Shown here piece after piece: positions 1 through 7,602 of a stretch of 64,000 nt of DNA; the stretch's first letter is position 1, and each line of letters starts with the position of its first letter. The DNA comes from Sulfitobacter sabulilitoris (GTDB taxonomy: Bacteria; Pseudomonadota; Alphaproteobacteria; Rhodobacterales; Rhodobacteraceae). The translations under genes and the position numbers were made by a program. The DNA lies in NCBI RefSeq assembly GCF_005887615.1, contig NZ_VANS01000002.1:372001-436000 (forward strand). Direction: 5' to 3'. The notes below the pieces were generated by a model, which saw only the letters and a program-made list of their open reading frames with translations, made no database searches and was not told where the DNA came from.

Positions 1-2
1 TT

Positions 3-134
3 CCCGTGACCGCAAAAGATCTGATGCCCGGCTACAAAGGCAAGGCGCTGGGGGATCGACTTGATTTTCTGGAACGGCGCTGGATCGCATCTGGGTTTCG
101 ACTGACGCGCGACGACTTGCTGACCATGGGTTGA
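3..134 (+). CDS. cca: CCA tRNA nucleotidyltransferase, C-terminal end (partial)
   Basis: The reading frame enters from the left edge and stops at TGA 132-134, giving the last 43 residues of a protein. The tail contains a tyrosine-lysine-glycine, ALGDRLDFLE and RRWIASGF pattern and ends in LTRDDLL. I recognise this as the C-terminal helix region of class II CCA-adding enzymes or poly(A) polymerases of Rhodobacteraceae, which add or repair the 3' CCA of tRNA. The nucleotidyltransferase core is outside the window, so the family call rests on the tail alone. The next gene starts 168 bp downstream with its own candidate promoter, so the two are probably separate transcription units. Confidence 0.6.
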   Translation, partial: PVTAKDLMPGYKGKALGDRLDFLERRWIASGFRLTRDDLLTMG

Positions 135-139
135 AAAGG

Positions 140-168
140 TCGACAGCAACGACGGCTTTCGCTACAAA
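140..168 (+). promoter_or_regulatory. Candidate promoter for the ABC exporter pair
   Basis: TCGACA (140-145) and TACAAA (163-168) are separated by exactly 17 bp, close to the sigma-70-type consensus. Transcription would begin near 175, giving a leader of about 130 nt before the ATG at 303. Found by eye, not tested. Confidence 0.4.
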
Positions 169-194
169 AAAACATCAAGACGGAGGATGACAAA

Positions 195-221
195 ATGTTT
201 CGCGGGATCTGGTTCGGCTGA
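195..221 (+). CDS. Possible 8-codon leader ORF upstream of the ABC exporter
   Basis: A perfect ribosome-binding site GGAGG (182-186) lies 8 nt before an ATG at 195. The frame reads MFRGIWFG and stops at 219-221. The site is much stronger than that of the real exporter gene at 303, which has only GAGG at some distance. The ORF would begin about 20 nt into an mRNA starting near 175. It may be a translated leader peptide or a remnant of a former start; its first three residues match the exporter's own start (MFR). No function is known to me. Confidence 0.3.
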   Translation: MFRGIWFG

Positions 222-302
222 AGCCGTCACACCCCTGGCACTTTGGACCTGCTTTTGCGGTGTCCGATCATTTTGTTCATCTGATAGTCGAGGCTTCCTG
301 CC

Positions 303-2141
303 ATGTTCCGATATTTCGAACGTCTTGTTGATCCCTACGTGGACTACCCCGAATCCGACAACCCGCCGCAAAGGCTGTGGCCGTTTTTGCGTGACTATTC
401 CGTTCCTTTCCGCCGGGTGTTCATGATCACGGCGATCATGTCGATCATCGTTGCCGGGATCGAGGTGGGGCTGATCTACTACATGGGTCGCATTATCGAC
501 CTGCTGGGCGCAGGGCCCGCGCAGTTCTGGGACGACCACCGGATCGAACTGATCTGCGTGGCGCTGTTCATCCTGTTCTTGCGTCCGCTGTTGCAGGCGC
601 TGGATGTGGCGCTTCTCAACAATGCGATCCTGCCGAATTTCGGGACACTCATCCGTTGGCGGGCGCACCGTCAGGTGCTGCGCCAATCCGTTGGCTGGTT
701 CGAGAATGACTTTGCCGGGCGCATCGCCAACCGGATCATGCAGACACCCCCCGCCGCCGGAGAGGTAATCTTTCAGGTATTCGACGCGATTTCGTTTTCC
801 CTGGCCTATCTGATCGGTGCCGCCATCCTTCTGACGTCCTCTGACCCGCGGCTTTTGCTGCCGTTGCTGGGCTGGTTCGTTCTGTATGGTTTCTTGATCC
901 GGTGGACCGTCAGGCGGGTCGGCCCCGCGTCGAAAGACGCATCCGATGCGCGATCGATGGTCACGGGCCGAGTTGTCGATGCCTACACCAATATCCATTC
1001 GGTCAAGATGTTCGCACATCATGACCGGGAACTGGAATATGCCAAAGATGCCATCGAACACGCGCGCGAGACCTTTCAGACCGAAATGCGCATTTTCACG
1101 GTCATGGACACCACGCTGGTCGCGTTGAACGGTTTGTTGATCGTGGGCGTCGTGGGCTGGGCGATCGCACTCTGGACCCAGGGCCAAGCCAGTGTTGGCG
1201 TGGTTGCGGCGGCGACGGCGCTGACCCTGCGGTTGAATGCCATGACCGGTTGGATCATGTGGGCGCTGACCACGTTCTTCCGCCAGCTTGGTGTTGTGGC
1301 CGAAGGGATGGAAACCATCGCCCAGCCGGTTTTGCTGCGCGACGCGCCGGATGCAAAGCCGCTGGTGATGTCGCGGGGCGAAATCGCGATATCGGGCCTG
1401 ACGCATCATTACGGGCGTCCGTCCGGCGGTCTGGATCAGATCGATCTTACGATACGCCCCGGTGAAAAGATCGGTCTGGTGGGGCGGTCCGGCGCCGGGA
1501 AATCGACCTTGGTCAAGTTGCTGTTGCGGTTCTACGATGCCGAAAGCGGCAAGATAGAGATTGACGGTCAGGACATCAGCAAGGTCACCCAGGACAGCCT
1601 GCGGCGTGCGATCGGGATGGTGCAGCAGGACAGTTCGTTGCTTCATCGGTCGGTGCGCGACAATATCCTGTACGGTCGCCCCGACGCGAGCGAGGACCAG
1701 GTGATCGCCGCCGCGAAGCAGGCACAGGCGCATGAATTCATCCTTGGTCTGACGGATCCGCAGGGGCGTCGCGGGTACGATGCGCAGGTCGGCGAACGGG
1801 GCGTCAAGCTGTCCGGTGGCCAGCGGCAACGTGTGACCCTAGCGCGGGTCATCCTGAAGGATGCGCCAATCCTGCTGCTGGACGAGGCGACAAGCGCGTT
1901 GGACAGTGAAGTCGAGGCCGCGATACAGGATACCCTCTACAGCATGATGGAGGGCAAGACGGTCATCGCGATTGCGCACCGCCTGTCCACGATTGCGCAA
2001 ATGGACAGGATTTTGGTGTTGGATCAGGGCCGCATCGTCGAAGATGGCCCCCATGACGCGCTTTTGTCCGATGGCGGGCTATATGCAGATTTCTGGGCCC
2101 GGCAATCGGGAGGGTTTCTCAAGACAGAGGCAGCCGAGTGA
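303..2141 (+). CDS. ABC transporter half-exporter, TMD-NBD fusion, first subunit
   Basis: A 612-residue type IV (MsbA/MDR-like) exporter half in the inner membrane. The membrane domain occupies roughly residues 1-330 and the ATPase domain follows. Walker A is GRSGAGKS near 394, the signature LSGGQRQR near 502, Walker B ILLLDEATSALDSE near 522 and the switch histidine in IAHRLS near 557. All key residues are present, so this site should hydrolyse ATP. The gene overlaps the next half-transporter by 4 bp (GTGA), and both proteins end in a similar QSGGF-x4-AAE tail, which points to duplication and a heterodimer. The substrate cannot be read from sequence. Expression may involve the short leader ORF at 195-221. 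Confidence 0.9.
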   Translation: MFRYFERLVDPYVDYPESDNPPQRLWPFLRDYSVPFRRVFMITAIMSIIVAGIEVGLIYYMGRIIDLLGAGPAQFWDDHRIELICVALFILFLRPLLQALDVALLNNAILPNFGTLIRWRAHRQVLRQSVGWFENDFAGRIANRIMQTPPAAGEVIFQVFDAISFSLAYLIGAAILLTSSDPRLLLPLLGWFVLYGFLIRWTVRRVGPASKDASDARSMVTGRVVDAYTNIHSVKMFAHHDRELEYAKDAIEHARETFQTEMRIFTVMDTTLVALNGLLIVGVVGWAIALWTQGQASVGVVAAATALTLRLNAMTGWIMWALTTFFRQLGVVAEGMETIAQPVLLRDAPDAKPLVMSRGEIAISGLTHHYGRPSGGLDQIDLTIRPGEKIGLVGRSGAGKSTLVKLLLRFYDAESGKIEIDGQDISKVTQDSLRRAIGMVQQDSSLLHRSVRDNILYGRPDASEDQVIAAAKQAQAHEFILGLTDPQGRRGYDAQVGERGVKLSGGQRQRVTLARVILKDAPILLLDEATSALDSEVEAAIQDTLYSMMEGKTVIAIAHRLSTIAQMDRILVLDQGRIVEDGPHDALLSDGGLYADFWARQSGGFLKTEAAE

Positions 2142-3970
2142 AGATTTCAACATGGATCGATGCATTTCGGGCCGCAGACGGTCCGCCGCCGCAGACGTTG
2201 GGCGCGTTCATGACATGGTGCCTGAGCGGGGCGTGGCCGGCGTTGGGGCTTGCCGCATTCCTGTCCGCAGCCGCCGGCGCGCTCGAGGCGGGCACCGCGT
2301 ATATCCTCGGACTGGTGATCGACGCGACTGTCAGCTCGGGGCCCGAGCAGTTTTTCGATGGCCAGAACATCGCTCTGATCATGGGGGCGGTCGCGTTTTT
2401 CCTGCTGGCGCGGCCCTTGCTCTTTGGGCTTTCCGCTTCGGCCAATGCGATCATCGTGCAACCCAATGTGAACCCTCTTGTGCTGTCACGCCTGCACCGC
2501 TGGACCCTGGGTCAGACGGTCGGGTTTTTCGACGACGATTTCGCGGGTCGGATTGCACAAAAACAGATGCAAGCCGCGCGCGCGGTGACCGAAGTCGCGT
2601 CGGAAATGATCAACGTGGTTGCCTTTGCGCTGGCATCCCTTGTCGGTTCCGTCGCTTTGCTGGTGGCAATCGATTGGCGGGTGGCATTGGGATTTTCGGT
2701 CTGGATGGCCGCTTATCTTGCGCTGATCAACTGGTTTCTGCCGCGCATTCGCGAACGATCTGCCGGGCGTGCCGGGGCACGGGCGATGGTGTCGGGGCAG
2801 GTCGTGGACACGATCACCAACATCAAGACGGTCAAGCTGTTTGCGCATGCCGATCACGAGGATCGCGCGGCGCTTGGCGCGATGCAGACGTTTCGCGCCC
2901 GCGCGCTTGAATTCGGTTATCTGGCGGCGGGGTTCCGGTTTGCGCTGATGTCGCTGGCGGGGATCTTGCCGGTGCTCCTGCTGGGCGGGACGATTTTGTT
3001 GTGGCGCTCGGGGCAGGCCAGCGAAGGCGATATCGTCGCGGCGGGCGCCGTCGCAATCCGCATCGCGCAGATGACCGGATGGGTCAGCTTCACGCTGATG
3101 GCGATCTATTCCAACGTCGGCGAAGTCGAGGATGGGATGCGCACGCTGACGCCACGCAATCGCCTTGAGAATGCGCAGGATGCCGTTGATCTCAAGGTGC
3201 CGCAGGGGCAGATCGACCTGCGCCATGTCGGGTTTGCCTATGGGCGCGATGTAGGTGGGGTGCAGGACATCGATCTGACCATTCACGGCGGTGAAAAGCT
3301 TGGGATCGTCGGTGCCTCCGGCGCGGGGAAATCGACGCTCGTCGCGCTTCTCTTGCGGCTCTATGATGCCGAAGAGGGCCAGATTCTGATCGACGGCACC
3401 GATATTCGCGATGCGACACAGGAAAGCCTGCGTCGCAACATCGGGATGGTCACGCAGGAGACCGCGATGTTCAACCGGTCGGCGCGCGACAATATCCAGT
3501 ATGGCCGCCCCGAAGCGACAGAGGCCGAATTGATCGACGCCGCGAAAAAGGCCGAGGCGCATGATTTCATCCTGCAGCTTGAAGACCACAAGGGCCGTCG
3601 CGGGTATGACGCGCATCTGGGGGAGCGGGGCGTCAAGCTGTCGGGTGGGCAACGCCAGCGGATCGCGCTGGCCCGCGCCATTCTCAAGGACGCGCCGATC
3701 CTGATACTCGACGAGGCCACAAGCGCGCTTGACAGCGAGGTCGAGGCGTCGATCCAGGCCGCCCTTGAGCGTGTGATGCAAGGCAAGACCGTTCTGGCGA
3801 TTGCGCATCGGTTATCGACGCTGACGGAAATGGACCGCATCATCGTGATGGACGACGGGCGCATCGTCGAAAACGGCACGCATGACGACCTGCTGGCGCA
3901 GCGCGGTCTCTATTGGCAGTACTGGGACAGGCAATCCGGCGGCTTTATTCATACGCAGGCGGCGGAATAG
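2138..3970 (+). CDS. ABC transporter half-exporter, TMD-NBD fusion, second subunit
   Basis: A 610-residue paralogue of the preceding gene, starting with GTG inside its stop codon, so the two are translationally coupled. It has a membrane domain of about 330 residues and then an ATPase domain with Walker A GASGAGKS near 391, LSGGQRQR near 500, Walker B ILILDEATSALDSE and the switch histidine in IAHRLSTL. Unlike many heterodimeric exporters, neither subunit shows a degenerate catalytic glutamate or histidine. Candidate cargo includes lipids, drugs or peptides; nothing nearby decides between them. An RNA methyltransferase gene follows after 39 bp on the same strand. Confidence 0.9.
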   Translation: MKISTWIDAFRAADGPPPQTLGAFMTWCLSGAWPALGLAAFLSAAAGALEAGTAYILGLVIDATVSSGPEQFFDGQNIALIMGAVAFFLLARPLLFGLSASANAIIVQPNVNPLVLSRLHRWTLGQTVGFFDDDFAGRIAQKQMQAARAVTEVASEMINVVAFALASLVGSVALLVAIDWRVALGFSVWMAAYLALINWFLPRIRERSAGRAGARAMVSGQVVDTITNIKTVKLFAHADHEDRAALGAMQTFRARALEFGYLAAGFRFALMSLAGILPVLLLGGTILLWRSGQASEGDIVAAGAVAIRIAQMTGWVSFTLMAIYSNVGEVEDGMRTLTPRNRLENAQDAVDLKVPQGQIDLRHVGFAYGRDVGGVQDIDLTIHGGEKLGIVGASGAGKSTLVALLLRLYDAEEGQILIDGTDIRDATQESLRRNIGMVTQETAMFNRSARDNIQYGRPEATEAELIDAAKKAEAHDFILQLEDHKGRRGYDAHLGERGVKLSGGQRQRIALARAILKDAPILILDEATSALDSEVEASIQAALERVMQGKTVLAIAHRLSTLTEMDRIIVMDDGRIVENGTHDDLLAQRGLYWQYWDRQSGGFIHTQAAE

Positions 3971-4009
3971 GGGCTTTTGCCCGGACGCGCGGCGCAGTAA
4001 GCCCGTCGC

Positions 4010-5257
4010 ATGACAGAATACCGTATCAAACGACTGGGCCATCATGGCGACGGCATTGCCGATGGGCCGCTGTACGCCCCCATGACATTGCCGGGCGAGG
4101 TGGTGACCGGCACGCCGCAGGGCACGCAACTGGCCGATGTGCGGATCGTCACCCCATCCAGCCAGCGTGTCGCGGCCCCGTGCCGCCATTTTAAATCCTG
4201 TGGCGGCTGCCAGCTGCAGCACGCCTCCGACGCGTTCGTCGCCGAGTGGAAACTGGACATGGTGCGGTTCGCGCTGGATGCGCAGGGTCTGAGCGCGGAA
4301 TTGCGACCGATCTTGACCTCGCCCGCGCAATCGCGGCGCCGGGCGACATTTGCGGCGCGACGCACGAAAAAGGGGGCGATGGCTGGGTTTCACGGCCGCG
4401 CATCCGATACGATCGTCGAAATACCCGATTGCAAGCTGCTGGACCCGACCGTGATGGAGGGGCTGCCGGTGGCGCAGGCACTGGCGATGGTCGGCACAAG
4501 CCGCAAAGCGACCCTGGCGGTGACGGTGACCTTATCGCACGACGGGCTTGATGTTCTGGTGCAGAATGGCAAGCCGCTGGACGGGCCGCTGCGGCAGGAA
4601 TTGGCACATCTTTGCGCGTCGCTGGGTCTGGCGCGGCTGACATGGGACGACGAGGTGATCGCGATGCGCGCGCCGCCCGGCCAAAGCTTTGGCGCGGCGT
4701 GGGTCGTGCCGCCGCCGGGCGCGTTTTTGCAGGCCACGGCCCACGGCGAAGCGGCGCTGCTGCAAGCGGTTCAGGAGATCGTGCGGGAGGCGGACCAGGT
4801 GGTCGATCTTTTCGCGGGCTGTGGGACGTTTTCCATTCCGCTTGCCGCAGGCGCGGAGGTGCACGCGGTAGAAGGGGATCGCGCAATGATGGCGGCGCTG
4901 GATGCCGGATGGCGCAAGGCGCAAGGTCTCAAGAAGATCACGACCGAGGCACGCGATCTGTTTCGCCGTCCGTTGATGCCGGACGAATTGCGGCGGTTCG
5001 ATGTGGCCGTGCTGGATCCTCCGCGCGCCGGGGCAGAGGCCCAGGTGGCGGAGATCGCCCGTTCACAGCTTGAAAGACTTGGCTTCGTCTCCTGCAATCC
5101 GGTGACATTCGCGCGGGACGCATCGGTCTTGCGCGACGCGGGCTTCACGCTGGACTGGGTACAGGTCGTGGACCAGTTCCGCTGGTCGACGCATATCGAA
5201 CTCGTGGCGCAATTCACCAGACCGCCGCAGCCGGATCCAAGAGGGCGGCGAAGGTGA
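4010..5257 (+). CDS. Class I SAM-dependent RNA m5U methyltransferase, TrmA/RlmC/RlmD family
   Basis: This 415-residue protein should methylate C5 of a uridine in 23S rRNA or tRNA. An N-terminal TRAM-like stretch is followed by cysteines 58, 64 and 67 (CRHFKSCGGC), with a later cysteine near 140, as expected for the [4Fe-4S] cluster of RlmD-like enzymes. The SAM-binding motif is LFAGCGTFSIP, followed by DPPRAGAEA and the catalytic cysteine in FVSCNP (residue 362). The cluster favours an RlmD/RumA-like enzyme over TrmA, but the exact target base cannot be assigned. It lies 39 bp after the ABC exporter pair. Confidence 0.85.
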   Translation: MTEYRIKRLGHHGDGIADGPLYAPMTLPGEVVTGTPQGTQLADVRIVTPSSQRVAAPCRHFKSCGGCQLQHASDAFVAEWKLDMVRFALDAQGLSAELRPILTSPAQSRRRATFAARRTKKGAMAGFHGRASDTIVEIPDCKLLDPTVMEGLPVAQALAMVGTSRKATLAVTVTLSHDGLDVLVQNGKPLDGPLRQELAHLCASLGLARLTWDDEVIAMRAPPGQSFGAAWVVPPPGAFLQATAHGEAALLQAVQEIVREADQVVDLFAGCGTFSIPLAAGAEVHAVEGDRAMMAALDAGWRKAQGLKKITTEARDLFRRPLMPDELRRFDVAVLDPPRAGAEAQVAEIARSQLERLGFVSCNPVTFARDASVLRDAGFTLDWVQVVDQFRWSTHIELVAQFTRPPQPDPRGRRR

Positions 5258-5355
5258 GCGCCGTCGCAACAGGTCGGCCGAAAAAGCGTGAATCAACCGC
5301 TTTGTGAGAGATTTCCGTGAGTCTTTGTGGTAATCGAAGCAAAAAGAAGCAGAGC

Positions 5356-5889
5356 ATGACGACCACGAGACAGGACAGCAGGCAAATGCATCGCAGAGGT
5401 TTGATGTTGGGGGCCGCGGCAGCGGTCACACTAGGGGCGTGCAGCAGCACACCATCGAAATTCAAGAGCTATTCCGGGCCGGAGGTGACCTATGTCGTGG
5501 TCAACAAAAGCGCCCGCCGGATGTACCTGATGCACCATGACAAGGTGCTCAAGGACTACGATATCGATCTTGGATTTGCGCCAATCGGCCACAAGGCGTT
5601 CGAGGGGGATGGGCGCACGCCCGAAGGGATTTACCGGATCGACCGGCGCAATCCCAACAGCCAGTTCCACTTGTCGATCGGAATTTCATATCCGAATGTG
5701 AACGATGTCGCACTCGCCAAGGCGCTGGGCAAGACACCGGGCGGCGACATCTTTATTCATGGGCAGCAGAATCCGCTCAAGCCGGGCCCCAGGGACTGGA
5801 CCTGGGGTTGCATCGCGGTGAAGAACGAAGAGATCGAGGATATCTATGCAATGGTGCGTGATGGCACGCCGATTGCACTGAACCCCTAG
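5356..5889 (+). CDS. L,D-transpeptidase (YkuD domain) lipoprotein
   Basis: A 177-residue envelope protein expected to cross-link peptidoglycan peptides (3-3 links) or attach proteins to them. The N-terminus has an arginine pair and a hydrophobic run ending in a lipobox-like LGAC, so it is probably a lipoprotein. The catalytic core shows FIHGQ and the cysteine of WTWGCIAVKN (residue 152), with the conserved histidine in the HG motif. I chose ATG 5356; GTG 5317 and ATG 5386 are in frame, and 5386 would give a compact signal peptide starting MHRRG. It converges with a CAP-domain gene, and a second L,D-transpeptidase lies just beyond. Confidence 0.85.
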   Translation: MTTTRQDSRQMHRRGLMLGAAAAVTLGACSSTPSKFKSYSGPEVTYVVVNKSARRMYLMHHDKVLKDYDIDLGFAPIGHKAFEGDGRTPEGIYRIDRRNPNSQFHLSIGISYPNVNDVALAKALGKTPGGDIFIHGQQNPLKPGPRDWTWGCIAVKNEEIEDIYAMVRDGTPIALNP

Positions 5890-5918
5890 GTGGGGTCGCT
5901 CCGGGCGCGGGTGAAGGG

Positions 5919-6431
5919 CTAACCGCCCATCACGAGGGTCCACCAGATCTTGCCGCCTGTCTCCTGAAACCACGAAAATCCCATCTTGGTCGCATCCGGG
6001 CTCATGATGATGCGGCGGGTATCGGGCTTTTCCATCCAGGCCGCCAGCGTCTCAAGTTCGGTCTCGTAGGTTTCGGAGATGTTTTCGCCGACAAGCTCTC
6101 CGGTGTAGCCGACACGCTGCACGCGGTCGACGGGCGACGATCCGTCGGATCCAAAATGCCATGGGCGGTTTTGCACCGCCATGTCGCGTGCGTGGGTCGC
6201 GGCGGCCGCGTTCAGGCGCGAATCAAGTTCGACCGGGGCCAGATTGGAGGCACTGCGCAATGCGTTGATCGAATCGAGCATCCGAAACTGGATTTTCCCC
6301 GCATCGGCGCGGCTGATACGGTAGAGTTGCGGCAGAGCGCGGCCATCGGAGCCAATGGTTGGCGCAGCAGGGGCACAGGCCGAAAGGGCAACGGCAACGG
6401 CCAGAAAAACAGACACAAGACGGATCATCAT
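5919..6431 (-). CDS. CAP/SCP-domain secreted lipoprotein
   Basis: This 170-residue protein starts with a hydrophobic signal segment and a cysteine (ALSACAP) that fits a lipobox. Residues from about 45 onward form a small CAP (SCP/PR1) domain, with an N-terminal NALRSASNL helix, the THARDMA helix and GENI. Bacterial CAP proteins are extracytoplasmic and their activity is mostly unknown; some are linked to cell-wall functions. The start is one of two adjacent ATGs (6431 or 6428), chosen because GGAG lies just upstream. It is divergent from one L,D-transpeptidase gene and convergent with another. Confidence 0.8.
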   Translation of the reverse strand: MMIRLVSVFLAVAVALSACAPAAPTIGSDGRALPQLYRISRADAGKIQFRMLDSINALRSASNLAPVELDSRLNAAAATHARDMAVQNRPWHFGSDGSSPVDRVQRVGYTGELVGENISETYETELETLAAWMEKPDTRRIIMSPDATKMGFSWFQETGGKIWWTLVMGG

Positions 6432-6456
6432 GATCTCCACTTCAAAAAATCCCCCT

Positions 6457-6485
6457 CGCATACCGCGCGGCGCGTGCTAATTCAA
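6457..6485 (-). promoter_or_regulatory. Candidate promoter for the CAP-domain gene
   Basis: On the minus strand TTGAAT (6485-6480) and TATGCG (6462-6457) are 17 bp apart. Transcription would begin near 6450, about 20 nt before the start codon. By-eye call. Confidence 0.35.
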
Positions 6486-6595
6486 ACGCACATAGGCGTG
6501 ACCTTGCCTGATGACGCTGGTTTGATTTGCGACTGCGTCTTTCACGCAATAAGTTATCGTCAACCAAATATCCTGTGAACGATGGAGACAGTTCA

Positions 6596-7207
6596 ATGTC
6601 TATTTCACGATTCAACACGCCTAGCCGCCGGGCGTTTCTGGCTGGCGGCGCCGCGATGATCGCCGCGCCCGCAATTGCGCAAAGCACGAGTTCGGTGAAT
6701 TCCGAGGCAACAACCCAGGGCGAGCGGGACTTGACGGAGAGCGTGCGCCGCAACATCTCGAGCTTCCGCATGCTCGATTGGCAGCCTTATTTCAGCAACC
6801 TCAACAACGGTGCCGTGCTGGTGGATATTGACAGCCGCGCGGTGCATTTCTGGTCGGAAGACGAGAGCATCTACAAGCTGTACCCCTCCAGCGTGCCGCT
6901 GACCGAGGAATTGACGCGCAAGGGCCGCACGTCCGTCATTCGAAAGGTCGAAGGCCCAAGCTGGCGCCCGACTCCCTCCATGCTGGAGCGGAACCCCGAA
7001 TGGCCGGAGTATATCGGGCCGGGTCCGGACAACCCCCTTGGCACGCATGCGCTGTACCTGAGCTGGACCTATTACCGGATCCACGGAACACATGATACGC
7101 GCAAAATCGGGCGGCAATCTTCCAATGGTTGCATCGGTCTTTACAACGAACATATCGCGGAACTTTTCGGGATGACCAAGGTGGGCACGCAGGTGTTGCT
7201 TATTTGA
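6596..7207 (+). CDS. L,D-transpeptidase (YkuD domain), Tat-type signal
   Basis: A 203-residue periplasmic L,D-transpeptidase. The N-terminus carries SRRAFLAGG followed by an alanine-rich hydrophobic stretch ending APAIA, which fits a twin-arginine signal peptide. The catalytic region has the histidine of RIHGTHD and the cysteine of SSNGCIGLYN (residue 179). It most closely resembles the ErfK/YbiS-type enzymes common in Rhodobacteraceae. ATG 6596 is preceded by GGAG at suitable spacing; the frame is open further upstream but without a good ribosome site. With the gene at 5356 and the CAP protein between them, it makes a small cell-wall cluster. Confidence 0.87.
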   Translation: MSISRFNTPSRRAFLAGGAAMIAAPAIAQSTSSVNSEATTQGERDLTESVRRNISSFRMLDWQPYFSNLNNGAVLVDIDSRAVHFWSEDESIYKLYPSSVPLTEELTRKGRTSVIRKVEGPSWRPTPSMLERNPEWPEYIGPGPDNPLGTHALYLSWTYYRIHGTHDTRKIGRQSSNGCIGLYNEHIAELFGMTKVGTQVLLI

Positions 7208-7249
7208 CGACATTCGGACTGTTGTGTGGCCCCGACGCGTAATCCGGGT

Positions 7250-7279
7250 TTGCAATCCGACAGTTATGTTGTTTAGAAA
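7250..7279 (+). promoter_or_regulatory. Candidate promoter for the small exported protein gene
   Basis: TTGCAA (7250-7255) and TAGAAA (7274-7279) are 18 bp apart, about 70 bp upstream of the ATG at 7348. By-eye call. Confidence 0.3.
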
Positions 7280-7347
7280 TTCCCACGAGGTAAGTCTTGG
7301 GTGCGCGCCGGCACATTGCTTGGCGCGCTGTTTCTGGAGGTTATACT

Positions 7348-7527
7348 ATGAAAAAACTCGTTCTCGCAGCTGCTCTGACAGCCGCCGCATCGACAGCTTA
7401 CGCAGGTTCGCTTGCCGAGCCCGTCGTGGAAGCACCCGTTGTGGTTGAAGAAGCGTCCAGCTCGTCTTCGGGCGTTCTGCTGCCGCTGGTTCTGCTGGCA
7501 CTGGTTGCTGCTGCTGTTGCTGACTAA
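7348..7527 (+). CDS. Small exported or membrane protein of unknown function (59 aa)
   Basis: The product has a signal peptide (MKKLVLAAALTAAAS, cleavage likely after AYA), then a short proline/valine/glutamate linker, a five-serine run and a hydrophobic C-terminal segment of about 17 residues ending AAVAD. The mature peptide would be about 40 residues with one membrane span. The GGAGG ribosome site 7 nt before the ATG is strong, and a textbook terminator follows 24 bp after the stop, so this is a well-defined single-gene unit. I recall similar short proteins in other Rhodobacteraceae, without a known role. Confidence 0.8.
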   Translation: MKKLVLAAALTAAASTAYAGSLAEPVVEAPVVVEEASSSSSGVLLPLVLLALVAAAVAD

Positions 7528-7550
7528 GCAATATCGGCAGAGTTATGAAA

Positions 7551-7576
7551 AAGGCGGTGCTTGCACCGCCTTTTTT
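7551..7576. terminator. Bidirectional Rho-independent terminator
   Basis: GGCGGTGC pairs with GCACCGCC around a TT loop. It is followed by six T on the plus strand and preceded by a run of A, so it can end the small gene on the plus strand and hemH on the minus strand. Confidence 0.9.
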
Positions 7577-7602
7577 ACGTTTCGGGTGTAAACGTCAGGC
7601 GG

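Noticed and set aside
187-426. 79-codon frame overlapping the ABC exporter start
   Set aside because: ATG 187 lies inside the GGAGG site and has no site of its own; the frame runs out of phase into the exporter gene. The 8-codon ORF at 195 is the better candidate.
162-1829. Open frame of 555 codons on the minus strand
   Set aside because: Antisense to the ABC exporter gene; composition typical of a shadow frame.
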